Below are positions 18,319 to 27,930 of a stretch of DNA of 64,000 nt, piece after piece (positions within the stretch are counted from its first letter, which is position 1; every line of letters begins with the position of its first letter). The notes under the pieces were generated by a model. That model was given only the letters and a program-made list of their open reading frames with translations. It did no database searches and was not told the origin of the DNA. This stretch comes from Acidobacteriota bacterium (GTDB lineage Bacteria; Acidobacteriota; UBA6911; JACQSX01). The stretch is taken from contig JACQSX010000010.1 in the NCBI GenBank assembly GCA_016211105.1, positions 62,001 through 126,000 of the forward strand, read 5' to 3'. The translations under genes were made by a program, and so were the position numbers.

Positions 18319-19503
18319 TTGAACTTTGATGTTGTTGTTATTGGGGCCTCGGCCCCCGGCTTGTACGCCGCCCAAATTCTGGCACGTGCTGGGAAGAAAG
18401 TTGTCGTTTTTGAGCGGCACGAAGAAATAAATCCGGCTCGTCGCACGCTAATTGTGACGCGTGAGCTGTGCAAAGTAATCGATGAGGTTCCGTTGCCTGC
18501 GTTGCTGCATCGGATTGGAGTCATGGCCATTTCATCGCCGGACGTCACTGCCCGGATTCGTTTGCGTGATCCGGATCCGATCGTGGAACGTTCGTACTTA
18601 ATCCAGTGGTTAGCGTCGAGGCTTCAGGATTCCGGTGGCGAATTGCGTTTAGGGTACCGCTTTGAGGATTTCGTCGAATCTGAGAATGGGCTGCACCTCC
18701 GCGTCCAAGGCCCAAATGGAGAGTTGCTCGTCTGCGTAAAAGACGCAGTGATCGGCGCGGACGGCGTGTTCAGCGAGGTGGCGCAGAGCGCCGGGATCCC
18801 TCGCCCGCCTTTTGTTTCTGTTTTGCAGGCAGAAGTTAGCCTCCCAGTGGGTTGGGATCCTGATGTTACTCAGGTTTGGTTCGATAGTAACGATACACGG
18901 TTTTTCTATTGGCTGATTCCTGAATCCGCTGAAAGAGGGGTGGTAGGTCTTGTAGGTGATTCTGGCGCCCAGGCGCGGGAACTTTTGAGGCGCTTTCTTA
19001 TTCAGCACAACTTAAAACCTGAAGTCTACCAAGGAGCCCAAGTTGCCATGCACCATCCGGGGCTCAAGCCGTGGAGCAAGGTCGGGGAAACGCCAGTGTA
19101 CCTGGTCGGTGATGCAGCGGGTCAGGTGAAGGTAACCACGGTTGGAGGTACCGTCACGGGACTGATGGGTGCGAAAGCCGCGGTGCGGGCCATTTTGAAC
19201 CGTACGTCCTATAAAGCGGAACTACGGGCGTTAAAGCGCGAACTCGATGTCCATTGGCTGATTCGCGCGCTTCTCGACCGATTAGATAATCTAGGATATG
19301 ATTCCCTCATAGGCGCTCTCTCTTCAAGCGTGCGCATTTTTTTGGCCCGGCACAACCGGGACTCTATGGCCCCTGTTTTCTGGCGTCTGCCCTTCCTCGA
19401 ACCTCGGTTGTTTAGGGTAGCCCTTAATAGCCTCCTGGGGAGGTCCGTTGAACGGGGAAAACGGGCTAAGCGAGCGCGCGCGGCCGCCACCGAGGTCGAT
19501 TGA
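18319..19503 (+). CDS. FAD-dependent geranylgeranyl-reductase-family oxidoreductase
   Basis: Flavoprotein of 394 residues of the geranylgeranyl/digeranylgeranyl reductase and squalene-epoxidase-like group. The dinucleotide motif at the start is VVVIGASAPGLYAAQILARA, followed by an Arg/Glu strand (VVFERHEE). The second FAD contact, YLVGDAAGQVKVTTVGGTV, has the GDAAGQVKxTT pattern of geranylgeranyl reductases. A possible job is reduction of an isoprenoid chain such as a lipid carrier or quinone; the glycan context makes a carrier plausible but does not prove it. The start is TTG with AAGGAGG six bases upstream. Confidence 0.8.
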   Translation: MNFDVVVIGASAPGLYAAQILARAGKKVVVFERHEEINPARRTLIVTRELCKVIDEVPLPALLHRIGVMAISSPDVTARIRLRDPDPIVERSYLIQWLASRLQDSGGELRLGYRFEDFVESENGLHLRVQGPNGELLVCVKDAVIGADGVFSEVAQSAGIPRPPFVSVLQAEVSLPVGWDPDVTQVWFDSNDTRFFYWLIPESAERGVVGLVGDSGAQARELLRRFLIQHNLKPEVYQGAQVAMHHPGLKPWSKVGETPVYLVGDAAGQVKVTTVGGTVTGLMGAKAAVRAILNRTSYKAELRALKRELDVHWLIRALLDRLDNLGYDSLIGALSSSVRIFLARHNRDSMAPVFWRLPFLEPRLFRVALNSLLGRSVERGKRAKRARAAATEVD

Positions 19504-19623
19504 GATCGCAAAAACAACCATACCCCGCTTTCCCATCCTTTTAGGCTCAGCCGGAGGCCGGTCCTCTGGATCGCCCCCTTTTCCGCCGTCCGCAGATTTC
19601 CGGGCCGTCACGAATTACCTACT

Positions 19624-21111
19624 GTGCACCATAAGACGAGAATAGAACCGTGGCTCGATGGCATCGCGCTTCTCTTGGTCATGCTGGTGACGCCATTTCT
19701 CCTTTTTCCAAATATGAAGGTTATTTGCGTCGCGATCCTGATTCCTTGCATGTGGTTGTGCAATTATTGGGTGAAAGGGCACTTTGTAAAACCGACTCCT
19801 CTTAATATGCTTTTGCTTTCTCTTATATTCATGGTGCTGACGAGCTGTCGCGCTACCTTCGACGCACAGTTCAGCTTGCCAAAGGTCGCAGGGGTTCTTC
19901 TGGGCGTCTTTGTCTTCTTTTCCCTGGTTCAGTTCATTGAGTCTGAGTCAAAGCTGAAGGCTGTGATTGGTTTCTACTGTCTGGGAGGACTTGCCCTTGC
20001 CCTCTTTAGTTTGGTGGGAACACAGTGGCAAGCAAAGCTTCCAACCTTGGGAAGATTAGTTCGGTTCTTCCCGACAAGATTCAAAGGGTTGCCAGGAGCC
20101 GAAGAAGGGTTTAGACCGAATGCGGTTGGTGGTTCCATGATCCTTTTTATCCCACTTCTGTTTCTACTTTCATCTTATGTTTTGCAAAACTGGTCGAAAG
20201 TGAAGAAAAGATTCCGTGTTCTCTTGATTATTTCTTTGATTTCTTCATTTTTTTTATTTACTTGGATTCTCTTGCTCAGCCAGTCGCGCGGTGCATGGGT
20301 TGGTTTGGCAGTAGCTGCAGGTTTGCTGTTGGCACAGAATTTGCGATGGTTTCGCTGGCTGGCATCCGGACTCGTGGGAGTCTGCTTTTTACTCGCTACG
20401 ATCCTTTCCCCCTGGCAATCGCCGGAGCCGATCCTGCAGGATCGCTTTGCAAATAGTGAGCTTTCTTTGAGCGCCCGATTCGGAGTGTGGGAGAGAGCAA
20501 TTTACGGCATCCAGGATTTTCCGTTTACCGGAATGGGGATGAATATTTTCAGAAAGGTCATGCCGGTCTTGTATCCCGCCCCTAACCTACCCCCTGACGT
20601 CGATGTTGCCAGTGCCCACAACCATATTTTGCAGGCGGCATTAGACTTGGGCCTACCTGGAATGGTTGCTTATCTGGCGATTTGGGCGGCGACCGCACGA
20701 CTCATCTACTACGTCTGGAAAGAGTCACAGAATCCTCTAGATAAGGTTCTTGCACAGGGATTAGGGACAGGGCTGCTGGCACAGTTCATATTTCAAATGA
20801 CGGATGCGATACCGCTTGGGGCGAAGGCTGGGCTTTTCTTTTGGATGGCGTTGGCGCTTTCAGTTGCCCTTTTTGAGCGGGTGCGAAAAGGGACAACGAA
20901 GCTCGAAGTGATGGTCACCACTAGGAGCAAGGTTACTTCGTTGGAAGTGTTCGTGATGTGGGGCTTGTTTTCGCTCTTGGCGATCGGCTTCATGGGTGAA
21001 CATCCGTATGCCGGCTTATCTGTGGGTACGGTTGGAGGAATTTTTTTGGGATATGGTGCTTTTGAAAATTTCCTGGGCGCCCAACGGGACGAATTGAATT
21101 CAGGAATTTAG
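19624..21111 (+). CDS. O-antigen ligase/polymerase-like membrane protein (Wzy_C family)
   Basis: Polytopic inner-membrane protein of 495 residues with about ten to twelve hydrophobic helices and the Wzy_C/WaaL pattern. The Arg-containing helix end LLSQSRGAWVGLAVA and the large periplasmic loop with the functional His in ASAHNHILQAALDLGLPGMV are both present. Proteins of this type join polymer to lipid A core or polymerise repeat units at the periplasmic face. The start is a GTG without a clear ribosome-binding site. It is one of three such proteins in the locus, the third being broken. Ligase versus polymerase cannot be decided. Confidence 0.85.
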   Translation: MHHKTRIEPWLDGIALLLVMLVTPFLLFPNMKVICVAILIPCMWLCNYWVKGHFVKPTPLNMLLLSLIFMVLTSCRATFDAQFSLPKVAGVLLGVFVFFSLVQFIESESKLKAVIGFYCLGGLALALFSLVGTQWQAKLPTLGRLVRFFPTRFKGLPGAEEGFRPNAVGGSMILFIPLLFLLSSYVLQNWSKVKKRFRVLLIISLISSFFLFTWILLLSQSRGAWVGLAVAAGLLLAQNLRWFRWLASGLVGVCFLLATILSPWQSPEPILQDRFANSELSLSARFGVWERAIYGIQDFPFTGMGMNIFRKVMPVLYPAPNLPPDVDVASAHNHILQAALDLGLPGMVAYLAIWAATARLIYYVWKESQNPLDKVLAQGLGTGLLAQFIFQMTDAIPLGAKAGLFFWMALALSVALFERVRKGTTKLEVMVTTRSKVTSLEVFVMWGLFSLLAIGFMGEHPYAGLSVGTVGGIFLGYGAFENFLGAQRDELNSGI

Positions 21112-21147
21112 TCACTGGATCTTACGAATTTTCAGAGAAAGGTATAT

Positions 21148-22038
21148 TTGCCTGCCATGCGCGCAAAGCTGTTAAGAGTTATCCTTGCTTTTCTACTAGG
21201 TGGGGTATCACTGTATTTTGCGATGCGGGGTGTGGCGATTGATGAGGCATGGAAAGTCATGAGAGAACTTCGATGGGGATACTTAACTGCGGCCATCGGA
21301 TTGGTGCTGATCTCACCGCTGGTTAGGGCATGGAGATGGAGGGAGTTGTTTGGGGAGGAGCCGCCAGGTTTGCCTCCCCTGGTGGGGGCAATCGCCATGG
21401 GGCAAACACTAAATTTTTTGGCGCCGTTGCGGTCAGGAGAGGTCGCCAGGGTTCTTATGGTGGGAGGCCGAAAACTGGAAGTGGCTGGAACCATTGCCGT
21501 GGAGAAATTCTTGGACATAGCCCTTTTTGCAGCTATATGTTTACTGTTGCCCTTGGTGTGGGTCCTGCCGGGATGGCTCAAGGGTACCCAGGTCTCTTTG
21601 ATGTTCATGGCGGTGGCTTATTTGGCGGTTGTGGTTACACTTACAGTGGTGCTTCCGCGGACGACGCGATTACCCCAAATCGTGCGAATACCGCGGATCG
21701 AGAAGGTACCGTTGTTGGTTGGTGCTTCAATATTACTCTGGTTGAGCAGTGTGTCCGTGAACTATTTTGTGCTGCGCGCACTGCAGGTGCAAGCTTCATT
21801 TCTGGCGGCGGTGGTGGTGCTGGTGGTGTTGCAGGCAGGAGTGTCGGTCCCTTCAACGCCGGGAAAGGTAGGGGTGTTCCAGTACCTGGCCGTGCTGGGG
21901 CTCTCGCTTTTTGGTGTTGCGAAGGCTCGCGCCCTGGCGTTTGGCCTCACTTTGCATCTCATCGTCTTCCTGCCGGTGGCGTTGATGGCGGTAATTTTTT
22001 GGGCATCGAATTCTAGGACAAGCAGACGTAGTCCCTGA
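21148..22038 (+). CDS. Flippase-like membrane protein (LPG synthase TM / UPF0104 family)
   Basis: Integral membrane protein of 296 residues with about eight hydrophobic segments, matching the lysylphosphatidylglycerol-synthase TM region family (UPF0104, flippase-like). Family marks are the helix-loop SPLVRAWRWRELFG with its Arg/Trp cluster, GQTLNFLAPLRSGEVARVLM and VSVPSTPGKVGVFQYLAV. Such proteins are often found beside glycosyltransferases and may move a lipid or lipid-linked sugar across the membrane; that is inference. The TTG start has GAGAAAGG five bases upstream; an ATG nine bases later is the alternative. Confidence 0.83.
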   Translation: MPAMRAKLLRVILAFLLGGVSLYFAMRGVAIDEAWKVMRELRWGYLTAAIGLVLISPLVRAWRWRELFGEEPPGLPPLVGAIAMGQTLNFLAPLRSGEVARVLMVGGRKLEVAGTIAVEKFLDIALFAAICLLLPLVWVLPGWLKGTQVSLMFMAVAYLAVVVTLTVVLPRTTRLPQIVRIPRIEKVPLLVGASILLWLSSVSVNYFVLRALQVQASFLAAVVVLVVLQAGVSVPSTPGKVGVFQYLAVLGLSLFGVAKARALAFGLTLHLIVFLPVALMAVIFWASNSRTSRRSP

Positions 22039-22039
22039 C

Positions 22040-23053
22040 GTGGCCAGGACCGTTCAGCAAGTGGCGGACAGCAGACTATTTCCTAAGATCTCCATCGTAG
22101 TCCCTGTGAGAGACGAGCAAGGGGCTCTTCAGCGCTGTCTGGCGGCGCTCAACAATCAAAGTGTCGATAGGAAGGAATATGAAGTGATCGTCGTCGACGA
22201 CGGATCAGTGGACGAGAGCGGGAAAGTGGCTGCTCTGTGGGGAGCGCGGGTTATCCGGCAGAATAAAAGGGGAGCCGCGGCAGCACGGAATCGTGGTGTG
22301 CGTGAAGCGCAAGGAGAAATCGTCCTGTTCACGGATGCGGATTGCTTAGCTGAGAAGGATTGGGTCGAACGACTTAGTTCTCCACTCTGGCAAGATGGTG
22401 TCCATGGGACCGTAGGTCAGTGCATGTCGGACCAAAAGCACTGGATCGCTAGGTTGATTCAGTTGGAACTCAATGAGCGTTATTCTCGCATGGAGCATCA
22501 AGATCGCATCGATTTCTTAAACAGCGGAAATTGCGGATTCAGGCGGGCGTTGCTGTGTGACAACCCTTTTGATGAGGGTTTTTGCTGGCTTGAGGATGTG
22601 GAACTCTCTTTCCGATTGGCCCAAAACGGAAATCGAATGGTCTTTGTGCCGGCCGCGCGGGTTTACCATCCCCACGCCCAAAGTTTGTGGGCCTATATGC
22701 GCAGGAAATTCCACTATGCGAGTTATGCACTATTGCTTTACCGGCGCTACCCCGAAAAAACTTTTTCTGACAGTCGGACGCCTCCTAACAGGAGGTTACA
22801 GATCCTTCTCCTGGTATCGGCGCTGATGACACTACCAGGGACCCTTTTCCATCCAGGTATGGGGCTGGTGAGTCTTGGGTTTGTCGGTGGTTCGATTGCA
22901 TTTTCGTCGCACCTGGTTGTCCGCGCTTTTCACAAGTCGATTATGTTGGGGATCGTTTCTCCATTCTTTGTTCTCCTGGGAAACTTGGCCTTCATAGCGG
23001 GAACATTCTGTGGAACAGTTGGCTTGGGTAGGAGTCGGAGCGGTGTTGAATAG
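22040..23053 (+). CDS. Glycosyltransferase family 2 with C-terminal membrane helices
   Basis: Family 2 glycosyltransferase of 337 residues. It has ISIVVPVRDEQGALQRCL near residue 17, VIVVDDGSVD, and the metal site LFTDADCLAEKDW. The later ED-type motif reads CWLEDVELSFRL, in the place of the catalytic base region. Three hydrophobic helices near the C-terminus anchor it in the inner membrane. It begins at a GTG one base after the stop of the flippase-like gene, so the two are likely co-translated. Donor and acceptor are not known. Confidence 0.87.
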   Translation: MARTVQQVADSRLFPKISIVVPVRDEQGALQRCLAALNNQSVDRKEYEVIVVDDGSVDESGKVAALWGARVIRQNKRGAAAARNRGVREAQGEIVLFTDADCLAEKDWVERLSSPLWQDGVHGTVGQCMSDQKHWIARLIQLELNERYSRMEHQDRIDFLNSGNCGFRRALLCDNPFDEGFCWLEDVELSFRLAQNGNRMVFVPAARVYHPHAQSLWAYMRRKFHYASYALLLYRRYPEKTFSDSRTPPNRRLQILLLVSALMTLPGTLFHPGMGLVSLGFVGGSIAFSSHLVVRAFHKSIMLGIVSPFFVLLGNLAFIAGTFCGTVGLGRSRSGVE

Positions 23054-23126
23054 GCACTCTTTAGATATCTCTGGGCGGCATCGGATCGGGAGCGCGGGTT
23101 AGGGTTCAACGGGAGAGGAAGTGAAA

Positions 23127-24050
23127 ATGATAGTTTTCGTGGTGACGGTTGGCATCAGTCTTGCAATAACGCCGCTGGTACGACAGCTAGCGGTACGGGA
23201 GAAATGGCTGTCCCGGGCCACACGTAAAGGCGGAATCCATCCGACCATGATGGGCGGAACTGCTGTGCTTGCCTCCACCCTCGTAGCGCTCCTTCTGCTA
23301 GGAAAGACGATTACTTTCACTGGACTGGCGTCCTTCTGGGTGGGGGCAATTGTCATGTTCGGAATGGGGCTGGTAGATGATTTTGCGGTCTTGAGTCCGG
23401 GGGTGAAGCTCAGCGTACAAGTGTTTGCCGCGCTGGTTTTTCTGGTGCTTCTCGTGTTGGAAGGGAGACATATTTTGAGTTTGTGGACGCCACTATTTTT
23501 TTTCTGGCTCCTGGCGATCACTAATTCACTCAACCTGTTTGATAATATGGACGGATTGACTGCCGGCGTCGGGGCTATTGTTGGTTTGGCCTTAGCTAGC
23601 AATATTTTTGGAGGCTCAGGCGCCGCGGCAGGCATAGTTCTTTTGGCCCTGGCCGGGAGTCTTGCGGGCTTCCTGGTCTATAATTTTCATCCTGCGCGTA
23701 TCTTTCTGGGAGATTCGGGTAGCCATCTTGTCGGGTTTTCACTGGCAGCATTGCCTTTCTATGGACTCTCCTCCAAGCCGGACTATCCTTGGCGGGAACT
23801 TTTGATGCCACCCTTGTTGTTGCTGCTACCTATTTGTGACACAGCATACGTGACTTTCTCACGGCTTCATCGAGGAACTCCAATCTTCCAGGGGGGGAAG
23901 GATCACATTTCGCATCGGCTGTTGGAGGCTGGCCTTTGCGAAAGGACGGTGGCACTGATCTTCTATGGCGCGACGATTTTACTTTCTCTTGTAGTCTGGT
24001 TTCTAGCCATGAGTTTGGCGGATGTCGCGAAAAGCGCTGTGCGTTTTTGA
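23127..24050 (+). CDS. WecA/MraY-family polyprenyl-phosphate sugar-1-phosphate transferase
   Basis: Integral membrane enzyme (about 307 residues, ten or so helices) that transfers a HexNAc-1-phosphate from UDP-sugar to undecaprenyl phosphate, starting lipid-linked glycan synthesis. Family motifs in order are GIHPTMMGGTAV, GLVDDFAVL (Asp-Asp), NLFDNMDGLTAG, RIFLGDSGSHLVGF and GKDHISHRL. The last replaces the HxHH of WecA and the HHxxE of MraY, so it belongs to a divergent group. The ATG at 23127 is preferred because GAGAGGAA has proper spacing to it; a GTG six bases earlier is possible. The locus thus has two different priming enzymes. Confidence 0.88.
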   Translation: MIVFVVTVGISLAITPLVRQLAVREKWLSRATRKGGIHPTMMGGTAVLASTLVALLLLGKTITFTGLASFWVGAIVMFGMGLVDDFAVLSPGVKLSVQVFAALVFLVLLVLEGRHILSLWTPLFFFWLLAITNSLNLFDNMDGLTAGVGAIVGLALASNIFGGSGAAAGIVLLALAGSLAGFLVYNFHPARIFLGDSGSHLVGFSLAALPFYGLSSKPDYPWRELLMPPLLLLLPICDTAYVTFSRLHRGTPIFQGGKDHISHRLLEAGLCERTVALIFYGATILLSLVVWFLAMSLADVAKSAVRF

Positions 24051-24293
24051 TCTTGCCGTGACTGGTAACTCGGAAAAGCCCAGTGGGAATTGGAAGATCT
24101 CCTCGGTGGGATCCGGGGCGGGCCGCCCACTCTTGGCAAATTCTCGCTAGAACCGGAGTATTCGTAGGACTTCTTTTGGATCCCACTGCGTATTGGCAAG
24201 GAGCGTCGTGCGGCAGCTCATATTACGGTTCGTTTGAAGTGCTGCGCTGGCCGCTGATGGGTGAACGGCCAAAGGTGGGTTATTCGCGGACAG

Positions 24294-26216
24294 ATGAAAA
24301 TGCTACCGAAACTGCTTGGTGACGAGTTCTATTTGATCTGTGCGGGGATGACCATCGTATCCGTTTGGCAACCCGCATTCGGGATTACCTTGTTTGTTGC
24401 GTCTATTCCGATTGTTTCCTATCTCTTCCAGATCCCGGTGCTGAATGCCTCCGTAGTGGAATTAAGCGCTCTCTCTGTCGTCTTGGGAGCGAGCATCCAT
24501 CTTTTGTGGGGTCGCCGGGAAGACGACACTCCTGGACCTCGCTTCCATCCCGTGGAGTCTTTGATCCCCCTTTTGTTGGCGCTGGGCATCCTGGGTACCT
24601 ATCTGTTTGCGGGAATTAGCCGTTTCGCGCCGTTGTTCCGCTCCTATCCGAGATTGTTGAGAGATAACCTTTTCCTGGCAGATCAATTGAATCCGTTTTT
24701 CTTTGTTCAGAAGACGGGTTTGTGGGTTACGGCCGTATGTCTCTATTCTTTGGTTCGGTGGAAATCCAAGGAAGGTCGAACGAGAAGGCTCGTCTACTAT
24801 GGTTTGCTGGCGCAGGGGGTGGTATTCGCCGTGATTTTTTTTGTTGATTTACATCGGTATGGAAAACCATTCCCTGGGCACATGCTCAATGCCAGTTGGC
24901 ACAATGCGCCGGGTCTTTTCGCGATATTCAGTGAACACAATACCTTCGCGGTCTTCTGGTTGATTCAAACTTCTCTACTGATGGGCGTTTTGACTACCCG
25001 GCATGGCCTCTCGCGCATGTTAGCGGTAGGTGCCCTGGCACTCTATTCCTCACTCGTAATTCTTTCACTTTCCCTTTCGGCCATCTTCGCCTATTGCATA
25101 ATAGTGTTATTGGGTTGCTTCCTCCTGTTCAAAAAGGAATTTTTAAAGCGATTTCATCTCACGAGTCGACATGTCAGTAGGGCAGTCATCCTGACCACGC
25201 TGGTCCTGGGCGCTGTCATTCTGGGGGCTCTTCTTCTTCGTTATTCGCCCATCAACATGAGTGAAGCCGTACAACGACGGATTGCAATGATTGCTCCAGG
25301 AAAATTCGTCCAGTCCCTCTATCAACATCGGATGTATCCCTGGTTTATAGCGGGGGGAATGATCCAAGACTCACCGGTTTTTGGCATTGGCTTGGGTCGA
25401 TTGTATTTGATGTACGATCAGTACCGGCAGAAAGCGAATCTCTCCACGACAGATTGGTTTTGGAATCGCTACCAACACGAAAACGCTCATAATTATTTCA
25501 TTCAGATCGCTGCCGAGACTGGGTTGGTCGGCCTCTCGCTGATTGTCGCGTTCCTTGTTGGGCTATTTCGGCGGTGCGATTGGCACAATTCGATTTCATG
25601 CGGCGCAGCGATTGCTGTGATTGGTTTGTCAGTCGATTCACTCACGCAGCACACACTGTTGGTTGAATCGATTTTTTTGACCTTCGCGATCGTCTGTGCG
25701 TTGGTTCCGACGGGCAGCGTAGGAAGTAGTGATCGTTGGAGACAGATTGTGAGAAGTAGAATCTTTTTGGCTGGTATGACCATGCTAGTGATCCTCTATG
25801 TGACACATCTGGTCCATATTTGGGGAGAGATGCCGGAGCGGTTTGAATATGGCATTTACGAGGTCGAAAAGGATGGAGAAAAGGAATTCCGATGGTTCTC
25901 GGATCTGGTTTTAATTCGGCGGCATTGGGAAATCGCGCCGGGACAAACAACTTCGGGGGACGATTCGAAGCATGTCGAGCGCGAGTTCAGCTTTAAGGCA
26001 CACAATCCCGACATCGAAACGAATCCGTTGATCGTCATGATCGAGCAAGGAAATCGAGTTCTGACCAGATTCGCGCTGACCGATCATGAATGGCATCCAA
26101 GAACGGTTCACTTTGACGCTACGGCGGTGCTGATCCTTCGGTGTAGCCGAGCCTTAGAGCCCCCCGGTGAATTTCGAAGACTGGGAGTTGCTGTTTCCGG
26201 CCTACCAGCGGATTGA
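24294..26216 (+). CDS. O-antigen ligase-like membrane protein with soluble C-terminal domain
   Basis: Protein of about 640 residues. Residues 1-490 are a polytopic Wzy_C/WaaL-type region with the expected large periplasmic loop, including YQHENAHNYFIQIAAETGLV, where the functional His-Asn pair sits. After the last helix there is a soluble, probably periplasmic domain of about 120 residues beginning at GIYEVEKDGEKEFRW, with beta-strand character and no family I recognise. The same domain follows a broken paralogue at 29,301-30,900. The preceding 243 bases (24,051-24,293) hold no convincing gene. An in-frame GTG at 24261 is a possible longer start. Confidence 0.82.
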   Translation: MKMLPKLLGDEFYLICAGMTIVSVWQPAFGITLFVASIPIVSYLFQIPVLNASVVELSALSVVLGASIHLLWGRREDDTPGPRFHPVESLIPLLLALGILGTYLFAGISRFAPLFRSYPRLLRDNLFLADQLNPFFFVQKTGLWVTAVCLYSLVRWKSKEGRTRRLVYYGLLAQGVVFAVIFFVDLHRYGKPFPGHMLNASWHNAPGLFAIFSEHNTFAVFWLIQTSLLMGVLTTRHGLSRMLAVGALALYSSLVILSLSLSAIFAYCIIVLLGCFLLFKKEFLKRFHLTSRHVSRAVILTTLVLGAVILGALLLRYSPINMSEAVQRRIAMIAPGKFVQSLYQHRMYPWFIAGGMIQDSPVFGIGLGRLYLMYDQYRQKANLSTTDWFWNRYQHENAHNYFIQIAAETGLVGLSLIVAFLVGLFRRCDWHNSISCGAAIAVIGLSVDSLTQHTLLVESIFLTFAIVCALVPTGSVGSSDRWRQIVRSRIFLAGMTMLVILYVTHLVHIWGEMPERFEYGIYEVEKDGEKEFRWFSDLVLIRRHWEIAPGQTTSGDDSKHVEREFSFKAHNPDIETNPLIVMIEQGNRVLTRFALTDHEWHPRTVHFDATAVLILRCSRALEPPGEFRRLGVAVSGLPAD

Positions 26217-26439
26217 CGCTCGGAGCTTAGAGGCTGGGACCGCCTCAGGGAGGTAGAATATTGGAGCGCCTGAGCGCGTTGAGGCTTGGCGGGGTGGTCA
26301 TTGTTCGCTGCTGCCTGATATGGAAGAGAGAACTGAGTGATGGCAAAAGGAAGCCCGATTTTGTAATCGCCACTCTGACGTCGTAGCTAAGCTGTTGAAA
26401 CTCTTCGTAGCGAGCAACTCAAGTTAACAAGTTGACACG

Positions 26440-27030
26440 ATGAATACCGACCCGATTTCCGAACAAGTACGCAGTTACCTGATTGCGAGTGCCGAAGTGA
26501 AGAGGCAAGTAGCCGAATTTTGCGCTGCGGACATCGCCCGCGCCGCCGAGTTAATTAGTTCCTGCCTGCGGAAACGGAATAAGATACTCTTGTGTGGCAA
26601 TGGTGGGAGTGCGGCGGACTGCCAGCACGTGGCTGCCGAACTAGTCGGCCGTCTGACGATGGAGTATGAACGACCGGGGTTGGCCGCAGTCGCCTTGACC
26701 ACGGACACTTCTTTTATCACTGCATACGCCAATGACGTCGATTATGACGGAGTATTTTCCCGCCAGGTGCAGGCACTGGGAAAACCGGGGGATGTTCTGA
26801 TCGGAATCAGTACCAGTGGGGAATCACGCAACGTGGTGCGTGCGGTGAATGAGTCGCGAATGATTGGCATAAGCGTAGTGACTTTGACGGGTTTGACGGG
26901 AATTCTGGCGAACATGGCGGACGTGGCGATACGTGTGCCCAGCACGTTGAAATCACATATTCAGGAAAGCCACTTGGCAATTGAGCACATACTTTGTCAT
27001 CTAATTGAGCGGTATGTTTCTGTGGAGTAA
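26440..27030 (+). CDS. gmhA: Sedoheptulose 7-phosphate isomerase
   Basis: SIS-domain isomerase of 196 residues that converts sedoheptulose 7-phosphate to D-glycero-D-manno-heptose 7-phosphate, the first step to ADP- or GDP-heptose. Marks are LLCGNGGSAADCQHVAAELV (the phosphate-binding serine loop), ALTTDTSFITAYANDVDYD and IGISTSGESRNVV. The length matches the family. GmhB lies 3.9 kb downstream, with the ABC exporter between them, so the two heptose genes belong to one locus. The 223 bases upstream contain no gene, suggesting a promoter there, though I see no clear consensus. Confidence 0.93.
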   Translation: MNTDPISEQVRSYLIASAEVKRQVAEFCAADIARAAELISSCLRKRNKILLCGNGGSAADCQHVAAELVGRLTMEYERPGLAAVALTTDTSFITAYANDVDYDGVFSRQVQALGKPGDVLIGISTSGESRNVVRAVNESRMIGISVVTLTGLTGILANMADVAIRVPSTLKSHIQESHLAIEHILCHLIERYVSVE

Positions 27031-27099
27031 AAGGCGCAGCCAGATGGACCCCAATGAGCGTGTGCCGGTTGTTTTGAAGAAAAATTACTCTTTCAATAG

Positions 27100-27930
27100 A
27101 TGGTCATGAATCTGGTTCTGGCTGAGCAGGACGTGTTCAAGGCGTGGATCCGGCAGAGATTCATTCAGCGGTACTTGATCGCCCAGATGGTGGCCCGCGA
27201 GTTACGCGCCCGATATGTTGGTTCGTCGATTGGCCTGTTTTGGTCCGTCATCCACCCTCTTCTTTCGATGGCAGTTTTCACCTATGTGTTTTCGTACGTG
27301 TTGAGAGTACGATTCAGCGAAGATACAGGCGTGGGAAGTTTTGCGCTTTACTTGTTCTGTGGAATGCTTCCCTGGAATTCTTTTCGGGAGATCGTGGAAC
27401 GCTGCGCCACTTCGATTACGGACAATGCTTCGCTTGTCAAGAATTTGTCCTTTCATTCGAAAACCTTGCAGTTATCCATTGGGATCACGTCGCTGGTCAC
27501 CCAATGGATCGGATTAGCAGTGCTTCTGGTGGTAACAATTATCTTGCGCGGGAGCCTTCCGTACATGGCGCCCATCGTCTTACCCTTGTCGATCCTGCTC
27601 ATGTTGTTCGGCATCGGCCTCGGCTTCCTGGTATGCACGCTACATGTTTTCTTCCGCGACACAGCTCAGTTTGTAAATGTGGGGTTAATGATTTGGTTTT
27701 ACCTTACCCCTGTTTTCTATCCGGCACACGTGATTCCTCCGAAGTTTCAATTCCTGATCTATATTAACCCTCTGGCGTATGCCGCTAACATTTACCGGCA
27801 CATTGTTCTGAACAACGGATTTCCGGACCTGTTTGGGCTTAGTGTGTTTACTGGTCTCTCTGCCGGAACCTTTCTCTTGGGATATTGGGTGTATTCCAAG
27901 AATTTTCCGGCTTTTATTGATGAACTATAA
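27100..27930 (+). CDS. wzm: O-antigen/polysaccharide ABC exporter, permease
   Basis: ABC-2 type permease of 276 residues with about six membrane helices, the channel half of a Wzm/Wzt polysaccharide exporter. The amphipathic N-terminus leads into RYLIAQMVARELRARYVGSS, typical of the elbow helix of Wzm/TagG proteins. Further marks are GLFWSVIHPLLSMAVFTYVF and the late segment IWFYLTPVFYPAHVIP. It abuts the ATPase gene exactly (stop codon followed at once by ATG). A second ATG two codons downstream is possible. Direction of transport is outward for an undecaprenyl-linked glycan. Confidence 0.9.
   Translation: MVMNLVLAEQDVFKAWIRQRFIQRYLIAQMVARELRARYVGSSIGLFWSVIHPLLSMAVFTYVFSYVLRVRFSEDTGVGSFALYLFCGMLPWNSFREIVERCATSITDNASLVKNLSFHSKTLQLSIGITSLVTQWIGLAVLLVVTIILRGSLPYMAPIVLPLSILLMLFGIGLGFLVCTLHVFFRDTAQFVNVGLMIWFYLTPVFYPAHVIPPKFQFLIYINPLAYAANIYRHIVLNNGFPDLFGLSVFTGLSAGTFLLGYWVYSKNFPAFIDEL

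Noticed and set aside
24083-24322. 79-codon frame between the WecA-like and ligase-like genes
   Set aside because: No family, no ribosome-binding site and it overlaps the next gene's start.
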